DNA from: Chryseobacterium capnotolerans
GTDB lineage: Bacteria; Bacteroidota; Bacteroidia; Flavobacteriales; Weeksellaceae
Reading direction: 5' to 3'
Assembly: GCF_021278965.1 (NCBI RefSeq)
Contig: NZ_CP065589.1
Span: forward strand, 687,001 to 751,000
Length of the DNA: 64,000 nt
The notes under the pieces are model-generated. The model saw only the letters and a list, made by a program, of their open reading frames with translations. It was not told the DNA's origin and did not search any database. Positions 57,992 through 64,000 of this stretch are shown one piece after another (position 1 is the stretch's first letter; the number at the start of each line of letters is the position of its first letter). Both the position numbers and the translations under genes were made by a program.

Positions 57992-58384
57992 TTATTTTGC
58001 GTTTTCAAAAACAACTTTGCCATCTTTAGAAAGTTGAATATCATTACCTTTACCTCTAAGTTCATAATGGTCATTTTTATACCAAATTCCTGATGCTGGT
58101 CTTTGGCCTTTTAGCTCCAGATTTTCACCATTAAAAACTAAAGTCGCGATGTCTTTGGAATTGTCAAAAGTTACCTCCACTGTTTTTCCGCTCTTATCTT
58201 TTAAAGTACTTTTTACTATATCAGTAGTTGCTGCTGTGGCTGCTGAATCTTTAGCTGGAATGGAAGAAGTAGAATCCGTAGCTGGAGTGGTTTCTTGATT
58301 TGTAGTAGAAGCTGTTTTTTCCTGTTTGCAGGATGCTAATAGTAGGGTAGAGAATAATGCAATTCCAAAAATGCTTTTTTTCAT
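57992..58384 (-). CDS. MliC-like lipoprotein
   Basis: A 130-residue lipoprotein. The lipobox LLASC gives Cys19 as the lipidation site, followed by a Thr/Ser/Ala-rich linker (about 20-60). The C-terminal 75 residues (KTVEVTFDNSKDIATLVFNGENLELKG, ASGIWYKNDHYELRGKGNDIQL) follow the MliC/PliC pattern of membrane-bound C-type lysozyme inhibitors, including the inhibitory ASG-Y motif. The Cys residues of the proteobacterial MliC domain are not seen. An inhibitor role at the cell envelope is inferred. Confidence 0.8.
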   Translation of the reverse strand: MKKSIFGIALFSTLLLASCKQEKTASTTNQETTPATDSTSSIPAKDSAATAATTDIVKSTLKDKSGKTVEVTFDNSKDIATLVFNGENLELKGQRPASGIWYKNDHYELRGKGNDIQLSKDGKVVFENAK

Positions 58385-58569
58385 AATTTATATTTTTTAA
58401 TACAGTATAAATTTACAAACAGTTAACAGGATAAGCAATATCTATGCATGAATTAGATTCTGTTTTACTAATATTTTCATTATTCAATGTAAAATATAAA
58501 TTGAATTGTTTTTGAGATAGAAAAATAACGGAATTTATTATCCATGTATTGGCTGTTATATCAAAAAAA

Positions 58570-58597
58570 GCGGGAAAAATCAATTGATTTTTCCCGC
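58570..58597 (-). terminator. Perfect 28-bp palindrome, terminator of porX
   Basis: Two uninterrupted 14-base arms, GCGGGAAAAATCAA and its complement (58570-58583 with 58584-58597), followed on the minus strand by seven T's after the stem. It ends 34 bases after the porX stop. Confidence 0.85.
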
Positions 58598-58631
58598 CTT
58601 AAACCCAAAATTAAATAAACTATGAAAAAAA

Positions 58632-60176
58632 CTACTTGGGTTCTAAAATGCTGATAGGAATGATACATTCTTCCAATGAGATTCCACCATGCTGGTAGGT
58701 TTCTTTATAGTAATTTACAAAATGATTGTAGTTCTTAGGGTAAGCCAGGAATATATTGTTTTTAGCAAAAATATATTTTGAACTTAGATTTCCTTTTGGA
58801 AGGAAAAGTTTTTCAGGGTTGGTAATAGCCCATACATCACTGTCATCATACGTTAAGCTTTTACCTGTTTTATATCGGATATTAGTAGAGGTTTCTCTGT
58901 CACCTACTACTTTGCTTGGTTTCTTAACATAGACGGTTCCATGGTCTGTTGTGATCACTAATTTATATCCGTTTTCAGCTGCCGTTTTGATAATCTTCAG
59001 TAACGAAGAGTTTTCAAACCAGTTAAGCGTAAGAGAACGGAAAGTCTTATCATCGCGAATAAGCTGGTCTACAATATGGTTGTCCGTCTTGGCATGAGAA
59101 AGAATATCAATGAAGTTATAGACAATTACCAAAAGATCATTGTTTTTATGCTGATTGAAATCATCATAGATCTTTCTTTCAAAATCTGCATTCAATACTT
59201 TTAAATACTTCATAGACTTGGACCCAAGACCAATTCTTTTCATCTGATCTTCCAGGAAGTCACGCTCGAATTCATTCTTGTTTCCTTCTTCATTATCATT
59301 AAACCACTTGTCGGGAAAACGTTTTTCAATTTCTGATGGCATTAAACCCGCGAAGAATGAGTTTCTTGCATATTGTGTAGCAGTTGGAAGGATACTGTAA
59401 TAATAATCTTCCGAAATTTTATTATAATATTTGGTAAATAATGGTTCAATTACTTTCCACTGGTCATAACGAAGGTTATCCACCATTAATAAAAGTACTT
59501 TCTCTTTTTCTACCTCTGGTTTTACTTTTTCCTTAAAAAGGGTATGGCTCATCAAAGGTTTATCGGAATCCGTAAGCCAGTCTGCGTAATTTTTTTCAAT
59601 AAACTTGGCAAACTGAATATTAGCTTCTTCTTTCTGTGATTGTAAAAGATCAGCAAATTCATTATCTGCTACTTTATCGAACTTAATTTCCCAGCTTAGG
59701 ATCTTTTTATAATATTCCGCCCAATCCTGATACGTTCTAAGGTAAGAAAGTTCCATAGAAAGGTTTCTGAATTCCTGTTGGTATTGTAAAATGGTTTTTT
59801 GTTCTACAAGATTATCCTGCTGAAGATTCTTTTTTAAAGAAAGTAAAATCTGATTAGGGTTTACAGGCTTTAGGATATAATCTGCAATTTGGGAACCGAT
59901 TGCCTCTTCCATAATGTGTTCTTCCTCACTTTTGGTCACCATGACAATCTTTAAAGAATTGTCTTTTTCCTTAATCATAGGAATGGCTTCCAGCCCGGAA
60001 ATCCCTGGCATATTCTCATCAATGAGTGTTAGGGCAAATTTCTCTGAATCCATAAGCTCCAAAGCCTCATTCACATTGTTAACAGGGGTTACCTGATAAC
60101 CTTTCTTTTCTAAAAATACGATATGAGGTTTAAGTAAATCTATTTCATCATCTATCCATAATATCTTTTCTGACAT
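58632..60176 (-). CDS. porX: PorX: response regulator with PglZ domain (type IX secretion regulator)
   Basis: A cytosolic two-component output protein that controls type IX secretion genes. The 514-residue length and order are diagnostic: a receiver domain (residues 1-120; WIDDE acidic pair, phospho-acceptor Asp53 in LIDENMPG, Thr/Ser and Lys in MVTKSEE and YILKPVNP), a helical linker, and a PglZ (alkaline-phosphatase-like) domain (about 210-510) with LLLMVDNLRYDQW and LVITTDHGTVYVKKP as metal-site motifs. PorX is found where type IX secretion exists. The PorY kinase is not in the window. Confidence 0.95.
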   Translation of the reverse strand: MSEKILWIDDEIDLLKPHIVFLEKKGYQVTPVNNVNEALELMDSEKFALTLIDENMPGISGLEAIPMIKEKDNSLKIVMVTKSEEEHIMEEAIGSQIADYILKPVNPNQILLSLKKNLQQDNLVEQKTILQYQQEFRNLSMELSYLRTYQDWAEYYKKILSWEIKFDKVADNEFADLLQSQKEEANIQFAKFIEKNYADWLTDSDKPLMSHTLFKEKVKPEVEKEKVLLLMVDNLRYDQWKVIEPLFTKYYNKISEDYYYSILPTATQYARNSFFAGLMPSEIEKRFPDKWFNDNEEGNKNEFERDFLEDQMKRIGLGSKSMKYLKVLNADFERKIYDDFNQHKNNDLLVIVYNFIDILSHAKTDNHIVDQLIRDDKTFRSLTLNWFENSSLLKIIKTAAENGYKLVITTDHGTVYVKKPSKVVGDRETSTNIRYKTGKSLTYDDSDVWAITNPEKLFLPKGNLSSKYIFAKNNIFLAYPKNYNHFVNYYKETYQHGGISLEECIIPISILEPK

Positions 60177-60308
60177 AATTTATTTTTTACATGGTTATTC
60201 TATCAAAATGTTGACCAAATCCTTTTAAAATCTCACAAAATAGGAAGTTTAAAAGTTAAATATTAGTTAAATGAAAATGGTCTGTAACACTTCCTGCTTC
60301 TGTACAAT

Positions 60309-61951
60309 TTAATTCTTATTTTTTATATACAGCAAAGCTCTTTCCAAAATCTCATCTTTCCCACTTTTTATTCCTTCTACAGTTGGTTTTATAAGGATAT
60401 CCGGAATAATTCCGATCCTTTGCGTTTCTCTGCCATCAGGATAATAAGCGCCAAGACCTGTAAAATAGGTGTCTAAATCTGCGATTTTAAACTTGATAAT
60501 ATCTCCATTTGCACCTGAAGTATTACTTCCAATCACTTTGGCTTTTGGATGCTGTTTAAACATCATGGTTGTGGTCTCTGCCTGGCTTTGCGTGTTTTCA
60601 TCTACCAAAACTATGACGTTTCCTTTATAATAATCGGGATTCTTTCTACCAATATTGTTCTTCCTGCTGTAAAATTTTCCAGGGTAGGTGGTTTCCGGGA
60701 AGTTAAACTGATAATAAGTGGTTGATTGAGGAAGTAACAATTCACTTAAAGGGATGATAGTAAGTTTTGGGTAATTTCTGAGGTCGAAAATAATGGACTC
60801 TGTATATTTCAAATTTTTGTACATTTCATTTACTTCATCTTTAGCAAGAATTCCCATATTGACGTAGCCGATTTTCTTTTCTTCATCCAGAAACTTCCAT
60901 TTTTGTGGAGTTGGAACTTTTTAACGATAATATCTTTAATAAAATAAGTTTTTGCTACAACTTCTATATTTTGTCCGTTCCTTTCCAATTTAACAGAAAG
61001 AGAATCCTGATTGCTGAAAAGGAGTTTGCTTTTTAGCTTATTTACTTTCCCCCATGAGTTGGAGGCAGGAATATATTTTCCAAGGCTGTTGACCATTTGT
61101 GGAATTGTTTTTCCATTTACATCATAAATAACATCCCCGATATTAAAAGGTGTTTTCTCGTGCAGTCTGTTATCATTAATCTTTGTGACAATCAATCTTC
61201 CTTCTGCATAAGAATATTCTAATGGCAGCTTTCTGTTTCCATATTGATGAAGGCTGATCAGTGGTGAAAAAAGAAAAGCATGGGAATCATCAATCTTGGT
61301 TACCAATTCTGCTAAGGCCAACTGATAATCCTCGTCATTATTGATTGTAAGAAATTTTGGGATCATTTCTGCCAAAACCTCATTCCATTTTTGATCTGTT
61401 TGATATTTGTAAGGAAAAAAATATTCCACATAATTCCAATATCTGAAGAGCTCCAATAAACTGATTTGTTTGGAAGTAAATTGTGATCCGTAAGAATGCT
61501 CATTTTTGAAAAATATTTTTCGTCCTCCTTTTCCAATAAAATGATTGTTGTCAGTGTTGCGGTTCTTTTCAATATATCGAAGCTTTTGAGAAGTTATATC
61601 AGTAAATATATTGGAATTATCTATCCAGCTTAAGTCAAAGTTTTTCAGGAAATAAGTTTTATCGGCTTCCGGAATGCATTCTGCGCATTCATTAATTTTT
61701 CCAAGATCTGTAATCCAATTGGAGTACAAATTGTTCAATGCTGCTTTGTCATTGATTCTTTCAAGTTCATTGATCTTTTTGAAAAGCTGCTGGTCCCAGT
61801 TCAGATTACCTTTTGCTACATGAGGGTGATAATACTTTAAAAACCCCCAAACTCTGCAAAGAGATTCCAGTTTTTGATTTTCAGATAAAATCTGTGCAGG
61901 AAAATGTAGACTTAAAAAGAAGAATAAAATGAAAAGAGAATGTTTTCTCAT
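60309..61951 (-). CDS. S41-family (tail-specific type) peptidase (one-base gap near 60918)
   Basis: An exported protease. MRKHSLFILFFFLSLHFPAQ is a signal peptide; the ATG at 61951 is used because the next upstream in-frame start is a TTG. An N-terminal alpha-helical region (WGFLKYYHPHV) and a PDZ-like segment (NIGDVIYDVNGKTIPQM) precede the catalytic domain. The coding-strand A run opposite 60918-60922 has five A's where six give VKKVPTPQKWKFLDEEKKIGYVNMGILAKDEV. The restored length is 547. The catalytic region is VLVDENTQSQAETTTMMF (Ser nucleophile in TQSQAE), then GSNTSGANGDI. Substrate unknown. Confidence 0.87.
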
Positions 61952-61971
61952 CAAAAAGAATTGGTTTTTCT

Positions 61972-61979
61972 CAAAGGTA
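61972..61979 (-). promoter_or_regulatory. Promoter -7 element of the S41 peptidase gene
   Basis: Reads TACCTTTG on the minus strand, a TAnnTTTG match 21 bases before the start at 61951. Confidence 0.65.
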
Positions 61980-62023
61980 AGTGATTAATGCAAGAATGAC
62001 AAAGGTTTTTTGATGAATAATTA

Positions 62024-62190
62024 GAGAGGGAAGCAGGGAGTTGGAGGAAGGAGGTTATTGGGAGTTTATTAATGAAATAGTAGTTCATACATATTAAATT
62101 ATTCTCAAAAAATATTTTCAAAATCAATAACTTTAATTGCTTATTGCAGATGATAACTTCCAGCCTCCCTCTTCCAGCTTCCTTCCTTTT
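62024..62190. repeat. Imperfect inverted repeat of GGAAG/CTTCC-rich blocks
   Basis: The left arm 62024-62054 (GAGAGGGAAGCAGGGAGTTG onward) is purine-only for long stretches. The right arm 62156-62190 (ACTTCCAGCCTCCCTCTTCC onward) is pyrimidine-rich and roughly complementary, with about 100 bases between. The short word CTTCCTGCTTC also occurs at 195-204 and near 60291. Confidence 0.6.
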
Positions 62191-62226
62191 AATACTAATT
62201 TAATCATCCTTCAAATTAAAAATCCC

Positions 62227-62234
62227 TAACTTTG
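62227..62234 (+). promoter_or_regulatory. Promoter -7 element of the HD-domain gene
   Basis: TAACTTTG, a TAnnTTTG match 21 bases before the ATG at 62256. It overlaps an in-frame TTG that is therefore not the start. Confidence 0.65.
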
Positions 62235-62255
62235 TTTACTTATATTGACGTTCCA

Positions 62256-63473
62256 ATGCAGAATAAGCTAAAAATTATCAATGATCCTGTTCATGGATTT
62301 ATCAAAATTCCTCACGAAATTTTATTTGATATTATTGAACATCCTTATTTCCAGAGATTGAGAAGGATTGGCCAGACCGGTCTTTTGAATCTGATTTTTC
62401 CGGGAGCTACCCATACAAGGTTCCATCATGCGCTGGGAGCCATGCATTTGATGTTTACAGCTTTAGAAACATTGAAACAGAAAGGCGTTAAAATTTCTGA
62501 AGAAGAAGAAAAAGGAGCAATGTTGCCTATTTTAATGCATGATATAGGGCACGGGCCATTTTCCCATGCTTTGGAAAATATGTTAATGGATGACTGGCAC
62601 CACGAAAAGCTTTCTTTATTGCTGATGAATAAGTTGAATGAAGAATTTAATGGTGAGCTATCCATGGCTATTGAAATGTTCCAGGGTAAATACCACAGAA
62701 AGTTTTTTAATCAGCTGATCTCATCTCAATTGGATGTAGACAGATTGGATTATCTAAAAAGAGATAGTTTTTTTACGGGAGTATCAGAAGGAAATATTAA
62801 TACCCAGAGAATTATTTCCATGATGAATGTATGTGAAGAAGGAGAGCTGGTTATTGATGCAAAGGGAATTTATTCTATAGAAAACTTCTTAACAGCAAGG
62901 ATGTTTATGTATTGGCAGGTCTATTATCATAAAACATCTGCATTAGCAGAATTTTTATTGGTGAAAATTCTTGAAAGGGCAAAATATCTGATTTCTCAAG
63001 GAATTGAACTTCCGGCAACAGAGAATCTTAAATATTTTTTATATCGTGGAAAGAGTGCAGCAACAGATGAAGATATAGAAAGATTTACCAGTTTAGATGA
63101 TAATGATGTGATTCAGGCTATGAAAGAATGGCAGAATTCTGATGACTTTGTTTTGTCTTATTGGTGTAAGAGTGTTATTCAGAGAAATCTTCCAAAGACC
63201 ATTATTTCATCCCATCCTTTTGATGAGAGAATTATTGAAGAAAAAATAAAAATCACCAATGAATTTTTTGAAATTGCTAATGGGAAAGAATTGGTTCATG
63301 AGATAAAAAGAAAACTTTTGCCTTACGATACCGAAAAGCAACCGATTTATTTATTGCAGAAAAATGGTAAAAAAATGAAGCTTCACGAATCAGAAGATCA
63401 ACTTTTATCAGGGTTGATGGTCAATAAAACGACCCGTTATATTCTTATGTTTCCAAGAGATATCTCCCGTTGA
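62256..63473 (+). CDS. HD-domain phosphohydrolase, dNTPase/SAMHD1-like
   Basis: A 405-residue cytosolic HD-superfamily enzyme from ATG 62256 (MQNKLKIINDPVHGFIKIP). The metal ligands are visible: His in THTRFHHALGAMH (about 55-60), the HD pair in MHDIGHGPFSHALE (about 94-107) and the Asp in SQLDVDRLDYLKRDS (about 153-167), the arrangement of dGTP triphosphohydrolase-like proteins. FQRLRRIGQTG near residue 33 is also typical. Probably hydrolyses deoxynucleotides, but the exact substrate is not evident. Confidence 0.9.
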   Translation: MQNKLKIINDPVHGFIKIPHEILFDIIEHPYFQRLRRIGQTGLLNLIFPGATHTRFHHALGAMHLMFTALETLKQKGVKISEEEEKGAMLPILMHDIGHGPFSHALENMLMDDWHHEKLSLLLMNKLNEEFNGELSMAIEMFQGKYHRKFFNQLISSQLDVDRLDYLKRDSFFTGVSEGNINTQRIISMMNVCEEGELVIDAKGIYSIENFLTARMFMYWQVYYHKTSALAEFLLVKILERAKYLISQGIELPATENLKYFLYRGKSAATDEDIERFTSLDDNDVIQAMKEWQNSDDFVLSYWCKSVIQRNLPKTIISSHPFDERIIEEKIKITNEFFEIANGKELVHEIKRKLLPYDTEKQPIYLLQKNGKKMKLHESEDQLLSGLMVNKTTRYILMFPRDISR

Positions 63474-63539
63474 GATTCTTAAATAATATTAAAATTGAAT
63501 ATCTGAAATCAAAAAATGTTTGCAAATTATAGAATTTCT

Positions 63540-63547
63540 TATCTTTG
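63540..63547 (+). promoter_or_regulatory. Promoter of lpxD
   Basis: TATCTTTG (63540-63547) is a perfect -7 element, with TTTG at 63519-63522 giving a 17-base spacer to it, the best -33/-7 pair in the window. The ATG follows six bases after the element, so the leader is very short. Confidence 0.8.
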
Positions 63548-63553
63548 CAGAAT

Positions 63554-64000
63554 ATGGAATTCACAGCTTCGCAAATTGCAAGTTTTATTGACGGAAAAAT
63601 AATAGGTGATGAGAATGCACTTATTACAGGGGTTTCTCCAATTGAAAATGGAGAATCAGGACATCTTTCTTTTATAGCACAAGATCGATTTTCTCATTTT
63701 TTAGATACCTCAAAATGCTCCGTAATCATCGTTTCGGAAAAACTTCTTAACGAAAATAGTTATAACCCAACCTTAATTGTAGTAAAAGATGCCTATCTAT
63801 CTTTTCAGATTCTGATGAATTTATATCAGGAGATGAGAGGAAGGAAAGAAGGTATTGAAGACGGTTCGTCTATCCATGATTCGGCTGTGATAGGGGATCA
63901 AGTGTATATAGGAGCGTTTACATATGTTTCTGAGAAAGCTAAGATCGGAGACAAGTCACAAATTTATCCACATGTATATATTGGTAAAGGAGTAAAAATT
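63554..64000 (+). CDS. lpxD: UDP-3-O-(3-hydroxyacyl)glucosamine N-acyltransferase LpxD (5' part)
   Basis: The first 149 codons of the third enzyme of lipid A biosynthesis, which N-acylates UDP-3-O-acyl-glucosamine. MEFTASQIASFIDGKIIGDEN, LITGVSPIENGESGHLSFIA and CSVIIVSEKLL form the uridine-binding domain (1-100), and the beta-helix begins SSIHDSAVIGDQVYIGAF, PHVYIGKGVKI. The gene runs off the window edge, so the catalytic His (expected further on) is not seen. It starts at ATG 63554, six bases after its promoter element. Confidence 0.93.
   Translation, partial: MEFTASQIASFIDGKIIGDENALITGVSPIENGESGHLSFIAQDRFSHFLDTSKCSVIIVSEKLLNENSYNPTLIVVKDAYLSFQILMNLYQEMRGRKEGIEDGSSIHDSAVIGDQVYIGAFTYVSEKAKIGDKSQIYPHVYIGKGVKI

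Larger units (their letters stand above)
61955..62255. other. Divergent intergenic region with promoters and purine-rich repeats
   Basis: It holds -7 elements for the leftward peptidase (61972-61979) and the rightward HD gene (62227-62234), with the imperfect inverted purine-rich repeats 62024-62054 and 62156-62190 between. Confidence 0.7.

Noticed and set aside
2490..61951. Programmed ribosomal frameshifting as explanation for the split genes
   Set aside because: The breaks occur in unrelated genes, in different directions and run types, without a common slippery heptamer or downstream structure.
1..64000. CRISPR arrays, tRNA genes, insertion sequences, prophage genes
   Set aside because: No spaced direct repeats, no tRNA-like cloverleaf text and no transposase or phage protein was recognised in the window.

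Overview
The window looks like chromosomal DNA of a Flavobacteriia (Weeksellaceae, most like Chryseobacterium or a close relative). The reasons are its low G+C content, repeated promoter -7 elements of the Bacteroidota form TAnnTTTG (for example TATCTTTG) upstream of genes, a PorX regulator of type IX secretion, an Oar-like TonB-dependent receptor, DUF1573 and DUF72 proteins, and surface proteins with the VGINTTTP signature. The genus is inferred from recognised protein flavours, not from a search.

Layout. 1-2.4 kb: tail of an unknown gene, the RNase P RNA gene, a PPK2 kinase gene preceded by a 7-bp tandem repeat, and a DUF1573 protein. 2.4-10.7 kb: valS, a GIY-YIG nuclease gene bracketed by 30-bp inverted repeats, a DUF4241 protein, a PfkB sugar kinase, an alpha/beta hydrolase with an HD phosphohydrolase, a membrane protein with an apparently leaderless start, a small hypothetical gene and a DUF72 protein. 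10.9-16.4 kb: the TonB-dependent receptor and two secreted surface proteins. 16.9-20.0 kb: class I ribonucleotide reductase (nrdB, a small ABM-like gene, nrdA). 20.5-25.1 kb: a MacAB-like ABC efflux operon (ATPase, two FtsX-type permeases, HlyD adaptor). 25.3-29.8 kb: a GT39 glycosyltransferase, a thioredoxin-reductase-like flavoprotein, glyA and recX.

30.0-52.1 kb is one co-directional surface-polysaccharide locus of about 22 kb. It encodes a PglF/WbpM-type dehydratase, Wza, a UDP-sugar dehydrogenase, a Wzc tyrosine kinase, a mannose-1-phosphate guanylyltransferase, a Wzx-like flippase, seven glycosyltransferases or transferase-like proteins, an EpsG/Wzy-like polymerase, an acyltransferase, an epimerase, two phosphoglycosyl transferases flanking a PglD acetyltransferase and PglE aminotransferase, and RfbC. 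Together they suggest a Wzx/Wzy-exported capsule or exopolysaccharide whose first sugar is a diacetylbacillosamine-like sugar. 52.2-64 kb: rimO, two secreted surface proteins, a 970-bp gene-free gap, an RlpA-like protein, xth with a YciI protein, an MliC-like lipoprotein, porX, an S41 peptidase, an HD-domain dNTPase-like protein and the start of lpxD.

A strong quality signal runs through the window. I find 17 single-base length discrepancies, all in homopolymer runs, that break otherwise intact genes including the essential valS and glyA. Restoring one base in each case recovers the family-typical protein, a length divisible by three, and natural gene junctions (for example an ATGA overlap at 44709). 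These are most simply sequencing errors. I therefore annotate the affected genes as full-length CDSs and give the break point of each.
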